Shown here: positions 47,865-61,759 of the stretch, piece by piece | How the letters are laid out: each line of letters opens with the position of its first letter | Position numbering within the stretch: the first letter of the stretch is position 1 | Assembly: GCA_947561715.1 (NCBI GenBank) | Contig: OX387197.1 | Span: forward strand, 21,726,266-21,790,265 | DNA: 64,000 nucleotides | DNA from: Ascidia mentula | Taxonomy: Eukaryota; Chordata; Ascidiacea; Phlebobranchia; Ascidiidae | Direction of reading: 5' to 3' | Program-made: the position numbers and the translations under genes | The notes under the pieces: generated by a model | The model's input: the letters and a program-made list of their open reading frames with translations, nothing else | Told to the model about the DNA's origin: nothing | Databases searched by the model: none

Positions 47865-50800
47865 ATGACCAAAGGTGTTTTACGCAGCGAAATGACCGCA
47901 AAAATTCTTAAAGTGGCTTATGAAGCTGTTGTAACAGAGTCGTGCGAAGACGCCCTGGCCGAACCTCTTCAAGGTATCACCAACCACGTTGCCAACAGAA
48001 TCTTCGTCTCCAACTTCGACCGGCAGGTATTTTTTTTAACAACTACATTGTATTTTCGTACTATGTTACATGTGTGTTCTTAATATGTGTGTCACGTGAT
48101 GATGGCCGAGTAAGTAACTGCATTATCATGCCATTGAATGTAACAATTGCGTTTTTCAAGAAACAATCGGGACAAATAACAAGTTAAGTTCTGCGATTAA
48201 AAAGCGTAAACATTAAGAAAAAATCGTCTTGATAAATTTACAATGTATGCATTGGAAGTACGGTCAATCTTTCTAAGTAAGTCGCACGCTAAAAAGTTTG
48301 AGAACCATTGCCTCAAGCCAATAACATCCACTACCTATCGACAAGAATAAACGAATTTTTAAAGGTATCTCTGTTGTTTTACACAGACAACCGAAGACGA
48401 GTTAAAAAGAGTTTTTGAGCGCACTGGTGAGATCACTGATATCAACATCGTAAGAAACGCCCAGTGTGGAAGGTAATTGAACGCGCCCATGTCACAGCTG
48501 GATGCTGTCACCAAGTAAACGCTGGGCTACAGCAGGTGGCGAGTAAACATTCAAGGGTCAAAAGCGGGCTCGTGTGGATTTGACATTTTCCGGGTTAATT
48601 ACTAAGTTTATGGGCTGTGCGTATCGCGGTCGATCTTTTTAGCGAGCAGTCGCGTTTCTTAACTCAACTAAAGCCAACAGCTCGAAAGCTGTAGTTTTAA
48701 TTCAGCCTATTTAGATATACTTTTGTGTTGCTTTCCCATTTTTGTTTAGTGGGTTAATGTTATTAAAACAAACGCAGGTGCTGAGTTGACCCTTTGTAGC
48801 GTCTGTGCTTTTAAAGACACCACAAGGGCTCAACCACCAACCTGTGTTTAGCCTTCCACTTAAACCGGCGAAACCGCCATGACAAATATCACTGTAACGA
48901 ATATTGACAACTGGTTAAACTGTTGAGTCTGAGTTGGTGCAATATGTTGGCTTTGTTTATTTTAAGTCACATTTTTCTCCTCTCGGGTTCAGTCGTTCAA
49001 TTTCGCCATCTTTTCGTGTAGCCATAAAGTTTAAGCCGAATATGAATAAATAACATAAATAACAATTAAGATTTTGTATCCGTTGCCCACAACGTGTTGT
49101 TTTTATAATCATCAAGCGATGTCTGTCCTTCTGCTTGATATCTTCAAAAAAACATGATTAAAGCGGGAGTGAGGGCATGTTTTTTTGGGAGGTTATAATA
49201 CTCGCTTGTCAGCAGCTATCTGCAATCAGCAGTTTTTACATCAAGAGTCTTATTTCCACACCAGCGCCATTTCGGCCCTTTTTAAAATTATGTTTTTCCA
49301 GTCTGCAATCCAACTTCAACAAGCAAAGGGGTGGAAAGGTTAATATGAGCGTTTGGTTTTGAGTTGGCCTCGTTTCACGTTGTTGCCATAGTAACGCAAA
49401 GCGAGAGCAACCAAAAATTAGAAGTATCTGTTAAACACATGTGACAAAGCTGGTATGCTTCGTGGGCCGTACTTTCATGCTAACTACAACTTTAATTTTC
49501 GGGTCGCGGGCATGAGCAGTTGTGTTTGTACAGAGCCCAAAAGCGGACATAAATTCACGGTCTGATGCTTGTGAAGTGTAATTCCTCTTGCTGTTATCGG
49601 TGCTGAGTTTGTCACGTTTTGGGCTTTGTTAGTAATTTGAGCACACAACTTGACGATCTCTGTATCTGTGACGAGTTTCACATCACCCAAAACGTCACTC
49701 TGCGGCGTGCACAGGTTGCGAACCTTCCGGTAATTTACTCGTGCCGCCATTTTGAATTCGCGTGTCGCGTTAAAAGTGCCGATTTTAACAATATAGGCTT
49801 GTTGAATAAATGACTATGTGCGTAACACTAAAGAACTTACTGGGTATCTGTATATAAATTTGAGTCCAACACTAGAAAAAAATAATCAGACAGCATTGCT
49901 ATAAAACACATCAGGCGTTTTTTTGTAAAACAATTTTCCATGTTGATGTAAGGGATTTTTCGTGGGCCTTTTAAGTGCCTATCCAGCCAAATATTATCGC
50001 TATAAATTCTGTTTAAATGGCTGAGGCATGTTGGTCACCCTGTATAGTGTTCGGATTGTCATTGATGAAAGAGTCCCCTGGGTATATAATGTGAGAAAGC
50101 TCCTTCTACAGTTGTTACAAAAAAACATTTATTTGAATTGTTACACGTGACACCTTGCGTATATGACAGGATGCCATATTAAGGTGACGTAATGAGGTGC
50201 GTTAAATAAATAGGCATTTCTGGAAATAGCGTTCAGACAGACTTCTGCAAAAAGCACTTTTCTTACACTAAAACAGTTTGCCGTCGAGATGACCTTAAAT
50301 CTTGATGCTCACATTTTCATCGGTTTTTGGGTCTTCTCCGCAGTAAAGTTTTGCTTGCCACGTAAAATTATTGAGTCGTCGCACGTGCATTTTATCGGAG
50401 AGAAAACTTGTTATTGAGAGGATTGCGCCGCGGGATGCCTTTTGGTTTAATTGCGGTCCACGACCTCCCCCCATTTTATGACGTTTTTGCTCCTTTGGAA
50501 ACTGGCGTTTGTGACGAGGTTAACGCGTTCGAGTAATAATTGCACCACGCTTCGGCGGGCTGTGGGATGGGGGGACAAGGGGAAGGAAAGGTGATGATTT
50601 GCGTTTGGTTTTGAGTTGGCCTCGTTTGGCGTTGTTGCCATGGTAACGTGAAACGAGAGCAACTAAAAATCAGAAGTTGCTGTGCAACATTTTTTAGTCG
50701 TGGCCCATTTTATGTCGAACACCTTACTGTTTTTTTGCGTTTTCAAGTAACTTCCAAAAATTTTGACTCGTATGAATGTTAGCACCTTGCGTACGCACTC

Positions 50801-53800
50801 AACCTAATGTCAATTTGAAGTGACGTAATGGAGACGAAGCTGTTGTGTTAAATAAACAAGCATTCCTTGATACCGTGTGGCGCTTTTCCAAAGACATTTT
50901 TTTTTAACGCTAGAAGATTTTAAAATTTTGCCGTCGAGATGACCTTAAAATGTGATGCTTATATTTCGTCAGGTTTTTGGGTCATCTCCGCATTAATGTT
51001 TTGCCTGCAACTTCAAGATCTCCAAGTTGGTCCGGGGTTAATGTCACGTATATTTTTTGCTTGGAATGTCGCCCTTTTTCGCTTTTTTTTCCTTGACGCC
51101 AAAGAGTTTTAAAATTTTGCCGTCGAGATGACCTTAAAATGTGATGCTTATATTTCATCATGTTTGGGGGTCATCTCCGCAGTAAAGTTTTGCTTGCAAC
51201 TTCAAGATCTCCAGGTTGGTTCGGGGTTAATGTCACGTATACTTTCAGCTTGGAATGTCGCTTTGGTTGTTTACCAAGTGTTATTGCGCCATTTTGGCCT
51301 TTGCTACGTTCTCCTCACTAGTAGAAATTCTACGCGTTCAAGACCCGATTTATCACCGTTATGTCGCTTGATTGACAGCAGGTCGCTTCTAGCTGGCCGT
51401 GGTTGTGAAATAAATTATTGGGTCCTTGTCAAAAGAGCGGTTGAAGTCACACGTGCATTTTACTAAAGGCGAAAACTTGTTAACTACAGGATTGCGCCGC
51501 GGGACGCCTTGGATTTAATCGCGCTAAGCGACCTCCCCTTTATTTTACGATGTTTTATTTCCTTTGGAACCTGGCGTTTGTGATGAGGTTAATGCGTTGA
51601 GCTTTCGATGCACAAAGCTTCGGCGGGCTGGGGGGGGGGGGAGGAGGGCGAGGGATAAGTGCTTTTTGACGGTCGCGGCTTATTTTTTGTAAGTTTTGGA
51701 CTTAAACATCAGTTTTTGCTTTAGATTAGATTTGTTATAAACACGAGAAACTGTGGCTGCGCTGTTTTTACAGCTCAAAAGCTGGCGGGAAAATCATTGT
51801 GCAAAAATATCCTACCTTGGCAATTTTCTTGTGAAAACATTTTTCTGATTTCTAATGATTAACCTCCTAAAAAAATCCTTTTAAAACACAGGTATTGAGT
51901 TGACCGTTTGTCGCGTGTGTGTTTGATTGCAACGCGACAGCGACTCGACCACCAACCTGGGTTTACCTTCACATTTTCATTTACTGCCATGGAAATTTAC
52001 AATCGGTTTATAATTTACACAATTTATAGTATCTATTTATTTAGATGTGGTGGGTGGTTGAACCTGAGTTGGTGCAGTATGGTGACTTACGTTGATTTTA
52101 AGTCCCGTAATTCTCCTCTCTGATTCAGTCGTTCGATTTCGTGACCTTGCGTTTTTCGGTGCGGAACGGTCTGGTCAAAGTCTCGTGTAAATAGAACGTC
52201 AAGCTGCACGAAAATAAACCCACTTTCTTACCGACGTGATATAATGTTTGCATATGCGCTGCATCAAATAGAAATCGCGACGTAAGCACACAATCATGAA
52301 CAAGCAAGGGAAGGAAAGGTGATGATGTGCGTTTGGTTTTGAGTTGGCCTCGTTTGACGTTGTTGCCATGGTAACGTTAAGCGAGAGCAACTAAAAATCA
52401 GAAGTTTCCATGCAACATTTTTTAGTCGTGCACATTTTATGTCGTATGAAGTGAACACCTTACTGTTTTTGCGTTTTCAAGTAACTTCAAAACTTTCTGC
52501 TCGTATGAATGGTAACACCTTGCGTATACGCACTCCAACAGGATGTCAATTTGAAGTGACGTAGTGGATATTTACAATCGGTTTATAATTTAAACAATCT
52601 ATAATATCTTTTTATATACATGTGGTGGACGGCTGAGTGTGAGTTGGTGCAATATAATGACTTACGTTCATTTCAAGTCCCGTATTTCTCCTCTATGGTT
52701 CAGTCGTTCGATTACGTGACCTTGGGTTTTACGGGCGGCAGTAGTAAATAGTGTTTGTAATTAAAACGTCCAGCTGCGCGGAAATATACCCACATATTCT
52801 TTGTACCTGCGTTGTTTCAATCTGAAACCGCGACTTCAGCAACCAAACAAACAAAGGGGAGGAAAGGTGATGATGTGCGTTTGGTTTTGAGTTGGCCTCG
52901 TTTGACGTTGTTGCCACGGTAACGTCAAGCTAGAGCAACTAAAAATCAGAAGTTGCTGTTTAACATTTTTTAGTCGTGGCCCATTTTATATCGTATGAAG
53001 TGAACACCTTACTGTTTTTTTGCGTTTCCAAGTAACTTCCAAAATTTTTAACTCGTATGAATGTCAGCACCTTGCGTACGCACTCAACCTAATGTCAATT
53101 TGAAGTGAGGTAATGGAGACGAAGCTGTTGTGTTAAATAAACAAGCATTCCTTCATACCGTGTGGCGCTTTTCCAAAGACATTTTTTTTAACGCTAAAGA
53201 TTTTAAAATTTTGCCGTCGAGATGACCTTAAAATGTGATGCTTATATTTCATCATGTTTTTGGGTCATCTCCGCAGTAAAGTTTTGCCTGCAACTTCAAG
53301 ATCTCCAGGTTGGTTCGGGGTTAATGTCACTTATACTTTCTGCTTGGAATGTCGCTTTGGTTTTAATCGTGGCACATTTTACATGTGCGTCCAAACAAAA
53401 TTCTTGTACTTTTTGGGCGGGCAAAAATTGCAATCAATGACGTTCTGGTGGCATCTTGCAGTGATCCTTCCATGTCATACAAACAGCATGTTGAATTATT
53501 AAGTCGCGGGGTGATCGTTTTGGATTTGGTGATATGAACAGTTGTATTTTGTATGCCGCCGCCGCCACAAAAATATCGCCTATAATACAGACCCCGCCAC
53601 AAACCCTGTCGTTTAAAATCTTCGTCTTTTCATGTAGTTCTATTGAACGGAAGTATAATCATGTTGTCATCGATTCTGAGTTGGTCAAGTTTTGGACGTT
53701 ATCTGTAATATGAGCCCACAACATGACCATCTTTGCATCTGTGATGAATTTCGCGTCATCCAAAACTCCATCTTGTTCACCATTATTGTGCCACGTTACA

Positions 53801-56800
53801 ACGCCGAAGGGGTGCATGGAACCCGAGCAAGTCTGAGAGATGCAATATGGTAACTTACGTTCATTTCAAGTCCCGTGTATCTCCTCTCGTGACCGTGGGT
53901 TTTCGCGTGGTGTGCTCGTGGCACAAGAAGATAGTCTCGTGTCAATAGAACGTCCAGCTGTGCGAAAATAAACCCATTATCTTACGGACCTTATGTTGTG
54001 TACATGCGTTGTTTCAATTTTTAACCATTACCTAAGCACCCAAACTTGAACTATCAAAGGTGATGATGGGCGTTTGGTTTTGAGTTGGCCTCGTTTGACG
54101 TTGTTGCCATGGTAACGTCAAGCTAGAGCAACTAAAAATCAGAAGTTGCTGTGCAACATTTTTTAGTCGTGGCCCATTTTATATCGTATGAAGTGAACCC
54201 CTTACTGTTTTTTTGCGTTTCCAAGTAACTTCCAAAATTTTTGACTCGTATGAATGTTAGCACCTTGCGTACGCACTCAACCTAATGTCAATTTGAAGTG
54301 ACGTAATGGAGACGAAACTGTTGTGTTAAATAAACAAGCATTCCTTCATACCGTGTGGCGCTTTTCCAAAGACATTTTTTTAACGCTAAAGATTTTAAAA
54401 TTTTGCCGTCGAGATGACCTTAAAATGTGATGCTTATATTTCATCATGTTTTTGGGTCATCTCCGCAGTAAAGTTTTGCCTGCAACTTCAAGATCTCCAA
54501 GTTGGTCCGAGGTTAATGTCACGTATATTTTCAGCTTGGAATGTCGCTTTGGTTTTAATCGTGGCACATTTTGCATGTGCGTCCAAACAAAATTCTTGTA
54601 CTTTTTGGGCGGGCAAAAATCGCAATCAATGACGTTCTGGTGGCATCTTGCAGTGATCCTTCCATGTCATACAAACAGCATGTTGAATTATTAAGTCGCG
54701 GGGTGATCGTTTTGGATTTGGTGGTATGAACAGTTGTATTTTGTATGCCGCCGCCGCCACAAACATATCGCCTGATACAGACCCCGCCACAAACCCTGTC
54801 GTTTAAAATCTTCGTCTTTTCATGTAGTTCTATTGAACGGAAGTATAATCATGTTGTCATCGATTCTGAGTTGGTCAAGTTTTGGACGTTATCTGTAATA
54901 TGAGCCCACAACATGACCATCTTTGCATCTGTGATGAATTTCGCGTCATCCAAAACTCCATCTTGTTCACCATTATTGTGCCACGTTACAACGCCGACGG
55001 AGTGCATGGAACCCGAGTAATTCTGAGAGGTGCAATATGGTAACTTACGTTCATTTCAAGTCCCGTGTATCTCCTCTCGTGACCGTGGGTTTTCGCGTGT
55101 TGTGCTAGTGGCACAAGAAGATTGTCTCGTGTCAATAGAACGTCCAGCTGTGCGAAAATAAACCCACTATCTTACGGACTAATTATGTTGTGTACATACG
55201 TTGTTTCAATTTTTAACCATTACCTAAGCACCCAAACATGAACAAGCAAGGGAAGGAAGCTGTGCGAAAATAAACCCACTATCTTACGGACTAATTATGT
55301 TGTGTACATACGTTGTTTCAATTTTTAACCATTACCTAAGCACCCAAACATGAACAAGCAAGGGAAGGAAGCTGTGCGAAAATAAACCCACTATCTTACG
55401 GACCTTATGTTGTGTACATGCGTTGTTTCAATTTTTAACCATTACCTAAGCACCCAAACTTGAACTATCAAAGGTGATGATGGGCGTTTGGTTTTGAGTT
55501 GGCCTCGTTTGACGTTGTTGCCGTGGTTACGTAAAGCGAGAGCAACTAAAAATCAGAAGTTGCCGTGCAACATTATTTTAGTCATGGCACATTTTACATG
55601 TGCTTTCAAGCAGAAGCGAAATGGCGGAGGTCGTGCACTTTTTAGGCAAGCAAAAATCGCAATCAATGGCGTCTAGCAGATGTATCTACATGCCGCACAC
55701 ACGGCATGTTGAAAATTTAAGTCGCGGGGTGGAAGTTTTGAACTTGCGTGTAAGAGCGGTTGTGTTTTGTATAAGCCCTGGTACAGCCGCTTCAAACCCT
55801 GTCGTTTAAATCATCGTCTTTTTATTTAGTTTTTGTGAACGAAAATATCGCCATGCTGTCATCGGTGCTGAGTTGATCATGTTTCGGGCGTTATCGGCAA
55901 TACAAGCCCACAACATGACCATCTTTGCATCTGTGATGAACTTCTCGTCACCCAAAACTCCGTCTTGTTCACCATTATTGTACCACGTTACAACGCCGAC
56001 TGGGCGCATGGAACCCTAGTAAATATCTCGCGTAGCCAGTTCAGGAGTCGCCGGAAAGCGGCAGGTTAAAATGTGTAGAAAGAAAACATTTAAAGCCAAA
56101 CAATGATTTTTTGTTGAATTCCTTTGGCCGCTTAGACACCAAGTTGTGCTCGGGTTGACATCGATGAATGCGTCCCTTACGTAAAAAATACGAGAAGAAA
56201 CACCTTTATTTTGCTTGACGCCAAAGAGTTTTAAAATTTTGCCGTCGAGATGACCTTAAAATGTGATGCTCATATTTCATCATGTTTTGGGGTCATCTCC
56301 GCAGTGAAGTTTTACTTGCAACTTGAAGTTCTCCAAGTTGGTCCGGGAATAATGCCGAGAATACTTTCAGGTTGGACTGGCGCTTTGTTTGATTTGAATT
56401 TTTTCGATCCATTTTGGCCTTAGCTACTTTCTGCTAACTAGTACAAATTCAACGCGTCGAATACCCGATTTAATCATCTTGCTTGCTTTGCTTGATTGAC
56501 AGGTCGTTTCTAGCTGGCCGCAGTTGCGAGTTAAATTATTGGGTACTTGCCAAGAGAGCTGCTGAGGTCGCACGTGATTTTACTGGAGAAGAAAACTTGT
56601 TATTTACGGGATTGCGCCGCGGGACGCCTTGGATTTAATCGCGCTAAACGACCTCCCCCCATTTTACGACTTCGCACTTTTGGAACCTGGCGTTTGTGAC
56701 GATGTTGGTTTGTTAGAGCTTTAATTGCACCACGCTTTGGCGGGCTGGGGAGTGGGAGGGATTCTTTAATTTGTCTCGGATTGGCATAAAATGTCGGACT

Positions 56801-59241
56801 CGAAATTCTGTAATTGCGAGTTTAGCTATTGTGCATAGAGCTGGATTCAAGTACGCTACTACAAAATTGCTTACGTTAACACGTTAACTTTCTACTATTT
56901 TCATCACTTGATAATTGAAGTAATTTGGTTTTAGAAAGATTTACAATGATTTCGATAGTAAACGTCGTATTGCAAATGACATGCATCACAGTATTTCCTA
57001 ATAACGTGCCCGGAAACTTCTCTGCCCCATTTGTGTATTATATTCGTACGCATGCAAAAACGTTTGTAGTAAAAAAAAACCTTCCCAGCTATTTACAAAC
57101 CGGCTGAGTGGACATACCGACGTCAAAATGTGTTTTTTGTAAGCCTTGTGATAAATGGCATTTGAGCATTGCCGCTGTTGGTGGATATAGGTTACATTTG
57201 TGCACTCGAGCATACCGCGCGCCCTTACGAATAGAGCAAAGCCGAAAGTTACGGGAGGCTCTTGCGGTGTTGACCAGGCCTCTGGGACTCCAGGTCGTTC
57301 ATCAGCAGTCATGGAAATACTGCGCTAGAGTTGCCGGTAAAATGTTTCTCACCACCGAAAACCGCGGGAGTTGCGGCGAGAACGTCCAGTTGGGCTCCTG
57401 GACGATAAATAAAGCCCAGACAGGGGCGGGGCTTCTGCAGGTTTGATGGAATGGCCCTGAGGGCTTTTGGGAGTTGCATTTTGGCTCTGCGGCAGAACAT
57501 CAAAGTCTTGTAAACGGTAATGGGCATATCCCGGAAATAACGCATGTTGATGAATGCCTGGTACTTAGGTGGCAAACGAATGGAGAAAAATAACCACATA
57601 AGAGGATGGTGCGATCATTTTCAAATACCCTAAACCACCAAACAGCAAAAGATTTGATTTTGAACTTAAGTTCTTACACCCTTGGGATATATAACGTCAA
57701 CAATTAAAACTTTTAAGTGTATGTGTCTTCTCAACATGTTTCGCAGCCCAATGCTTGGAAATTCAATAATGCTTAACACAAGGCAGCAACCTGTACTCAC
57801 ATGATCGCGCCACTTGGCAATCACATAGCGATATATATATGAAGTGGCTAATCCAGCTAAGCTGCAATACCTGGGCTAAGAAACCTGTAAATCCAATGCT
57901 TACATTAACTGACCATAGTTACCACTTTTTTGTTTTTAGATGCTATGGTTTTGTGACTTTTCGCAACGTGGAGGACTGCACCAAGCTACTGAAAATGAAG
58001 GTGAGCTAGAGTTTTTTTTACAACCAACCAAGCCAGTGGTAAATGTAAAAATTTATTAAAACCGTACGAACCCATTTGTTGTGAAATTGGTGGTGAAGAT
58101 TACGATTACAACTCCACAGGACCGTCTCACACTCACCATCCGCAACAAAGCTCTCACTTTCAGTCCCGCCAGGTTCAAACCGCGCAAAAGCCAGGGAACG
58201 CCGGATATCGAAACGTATGCGCCCGAGCATGGTAAGACCAGAATTAAAAAACGTTTTGCCGACGCACAGTCGCTGTTGTCGATTGCGAACATGTGTACGT
58301 CTAGCTTACGTGTGATGTGACACAAATTTTTCATACTGTAAAAAGAAATTGCCTATTTACCGCGTTCGAGCAACTGGTACGGTTGAATGAGCAGCAACGT
58401 ATTTCTTTAGCCAATGAACATCTTGTGGACGCAGCAAGACCTTCTGCATTACCTCATAGCAACAGAATGCCGCCAGTTATCATGCACGGAACAACATATT
58501 ACAACCATCAGACCCATGGTCTTCTTAGCCACCCAGTAGGACCTGATCCAGTCATGCCAGGGTGCTACCAAACTAACGTAAGTTTACAGGTTTGTGGTAA
58601 AGTTTGGTATTCATTACAATAGAATGGTGATAAGTAATCGTTTGATCTGTAGTCTTGCTTTTCTTTTTAAACCACATTGCCATTTGGAAAATTGCGATTT
58701 TGTATGAGACTCTATGGGCGTCTGTACATTATAGAGCTTGAATGCTGCTTGAAATAGTTCACAGCATTTAGCCGAAGAGGCGTAAGATATTTCATCAGAA
58801 AATATATTTGGCGAGCAATAACGATGTGCTGAAACAGAAAAGATTCGGGGTTTGGCCAAATGAATAGTCTGTATATTTAATGACGTCATAATATTAAAAA
58901 TTGGTAGTAGACATCAAACGCACAGTTTGAATGTTGCTGTAGTAATATTCTCAAGTCGCCATACGTGCGTTTTAGTCTTGATTCCTACAATCTCATATTT
59001 TCGTGCATAAATCCCATCCCAACTGCTTGCTTAAATTTGGGTCAAAGACATTGAAATTGGGATTCGCGGTCGATGTCCGGGTTTTGCATATGCCTTTATC
59101 ATATTGTAATTCTAAACATTTTTTATTATGCTAAACCTCAAATTGTTTCAGATACCCGTCTACCACCCGCCACAAGCTCCTATGGTCTTTCTGCACCCGG
59201 CAGCACCACTTGCTCAACACCCCATGTACATGTATCATTGA
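47865..59241 (+). CDS. BOLL: Boule/DAZL-like germline RNA-binding protein
   Basis: Six exons: 47865-48026, 48387-48472, 57940-58000, 58120-58231, 58411-58577 and 59152-59241, total 678 nt (225 aa). The frame is kept across every junction, including TTTCTTTAG|CC at 58411. A single RRM lies at residues about 43-120: RNP2 RIFVSN, then TTEDELKRVFERTGEITDIN, and RNP1 CYGFVTF right after the 9.5-kb second intron. The C-terminal region is Pro/His/Tyr-rich (MPPVIMHGTTYYNHQ, IPVYHPPQAPMVFLHPA, ending HPMYMYH) as in Boule proteins. Known relatives bind 3' UTRs and promote translation in meiotic germ cells. The start could also be the second Met at 47892. DAZL versus BOLL assignment is by overall impression. 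Confidence 0.85.
50634..50647. promoter_or_regulatory. RFX X-box motif, repeat copy 2
   Basis: GTTGCCATGGTAAC, a perfect match to the palindromic RFX-factor X-box consensus GTTRCCATGGYAAC. Six related copies are in this intron. Variant copies are at 49383-49396 (GTTGCCATAGTAAC), 52910-52923 (GTTGCCACGGTAAC) and 55517-55530 (GTTGCCGTGGTTAC). Confidence 0.55.
50936..50988 (+). repeat. Conserved 53-nt hairpin repeat (representative of six)
   Basis: GAGATGACC pairs with GGTCATCTC, with inner AAAA/TTTT and TGATG/CATCA-type pairings (here CGTCA, one change) and a loop around CTTATATTT. The other copies are 50285-50338, 51125-51177, 53219-53271, 54411-54463 and 56247-56299. Stem halves are retained in nearly all copies. 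It is a structured repeat core; whether it is transcribed on its own is unknown. Confidence 0.65.
52362..52375. promoter_or_regulatory. RFX X-box motif, repeat copy 3
   Basis: GTTGCCATGGTAAC, the second exact copy, in the same repeat context as 50634. Confidence 0.55.
52860..55245 (+). repeat. 1.19-kb tandem duplication inside the BOLL intron
   Basis: The segment 52860-54052 is followed by a close copy 54053-55245 (offset about 1193). Each has one X-box block, the CTTGCGTACGCACTC block, one hairpin and a GCCGCCGCCGCCAC run. Identity is high by eye, so this duplication is younger than the rest of the array. Confidence 0.75.
54103..54116. promoter_or_regulatory. RFX X-box motif, repeat copy 5
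   Basis: GTTGCCATGGTAAC, the third exact copy, inside the second unit of the 1.19-kb tandem duplication. Confidence 0.55.
55146..55460 (+). repeat. 112-bp tandem repeat, three units
   Basis: Units start at 55146, 55258 and 55370 with AGCTGTGCGAAAATAAACC and span ACTATCTTACGGAC to GCAAGGGAAGGA. The first two are essentially identical. The third is closer at its right side to the block at about 53945-54055. This fits local slippage or unequal exchange in the array. Confidence 0.85.
57309..57599 (-). other. Unassigned open frame with coding-like composition in BOLL intron 2
   Basis: A minus-strand frame of 96 codons that is GC-richer than its surroundings and has balanced amino-acid use (YQAFINMRYFRDMPITVY, RRAKMQLPKALRAIP, FIYRPGAQLDVL). 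I do not recognise it. It could be an exon of a nested gene or a retro-fragment. No clear splice partner is visible. Confidence 0.25.
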
Positions 59242-60452
59242 AATGCTATGATTTTACCACCATTCGTTACGTTTACTACCAAATAAACAACGAAACTACA
59301 CTTCTTTGTTGTTTAGAATATCGAGTAACTGCCAATCAACATTTCGTAACTCGCATCTCGTGAAAATCGGTAACTTGTCTTCAACAGTATTGCGTAAGGA
59401 TATATAACATATTAGACAGGTGCAATTCTTTCAGGACTACAAACTTTGCATCCCCAAAATGTAGCGCCCTGTTTTGACAAGTCCCAGGCCAACCACAATT
59501 CCAGCATATATACTAGGTTAAACTTATACAAGTAATAAAACAATTTAACGGCTTTTTGTCAGGGTTGGTAACAGTTCCTGTCCAAGATATTTGCATTTGT
59601 TTCAAAGAAAATTTTTTAAAATTAATTTCGACACGCGTGTCTTTTAGTTGCCTGGCCTGTTAATTATATGCAAGTTTATTATCGGCAAAAAACGAGCACA
59701 TCCAAGACACGAAAGCCAAGCACGTTAGTCCAGCATGGCACGCTTCGAAGACATTTGTGTTTTTTTTTATATGTTTACCGACGAGAGAATCTGTTTTATT
59801 CTTTCAACTTCAATTGGAGTTGAACAGGGGTCGCGTTTTGCGAGTACAACAAACAGAAATTAACGAATTATTTGCAACACACGTACGTGGGCCAGGCATT
59901 GCGGCACAAAAGTACAAGACGTGGAAATAAATACGGAAAACATCCTTTTGCATACTTCGACAAAAATTGCGACATGCACAGTAAAGCGCATACTTAAACC
60001 CATCCAGGTAGGCAAACGATAAGCTATGGACACGTTTTTTTTAAAATAATTTATTGATCCGACAGAAGCGACTTTTAACATTCAAAGAATTTAAAACACG
60101 AAACATTAAAAATATAGACAAATTATGTAATGTCCACAACAACCAAAATATGGAGGGGAAGTCCCCCCCGCACCTGCCTGTGATTATGACACACCGAAAA
60201 CACCAACTCACAACTCCAACAGCTCTGAGATACAATACAGCAAAATAGTACCAGTGCCACAATTGAGAAAAATATGTTTTTGTAATATGATTGCACTTTT
60301 AAGCGGTTTGATTGCAAAAGCAGAACATCATAATGACAACAAAAAAAATGGACACTTAGCATGTTTTTGTGACATAAATTCAGCAGCTGTTTGTATGTAT
60401 ACAATATTTAGATGTGCTTTTAACCGGTCGTTAACATACAAAACCTTAAAAA
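59242..60452. other. Intergenic region between BOLL-like gene and SPR 3' end
   Basis: An AATAAA near 59282 may end the BOLL-like transcript, and a TTTATT (minus-strand AATAAA) near 60047 may end SPR. No gene is supported between them. Confidence 0.4.

Positions 60453-61759
<1,307 letters not shown>

Larger units (their letters stand above)
48473..57939 (+). repeat. Composite repeat array filling intron 2 of the BOLL-like gene
   Basis: About 9.5 kb in which several blocks recur in scrambled, decayed tandem order. An X-box block starting GCGTTTGGTTTTGAGTTGGC occurs at about 49349, 50601, 52330, 52877, 54070 and 55489. A hairpin block occurs at 50285, 50936, 51125, 53219, 54411 and 56247. A GATTGCGCCGCGGGA block occurs at about 50421, 51491 and 56610. 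A GAGTTGGTGCAATAT block occurs at about 48933, 52062, 52640, 53838 and 55028. The copies share order locally (X-box block, CTTGCGTACGCACTCAAC, hairpin), which implies a larger ancestral tandem unit. No transposon coding sequence is seen. Confidence 0.85.

Noticed and set aside
48361-48480. Second, independent RRM gene at the short exon 48387-48472
   Set aside because: Phase and sequence continue the RRM of the upstream exon and fit the exon at 57940, so it is part of the same gene.
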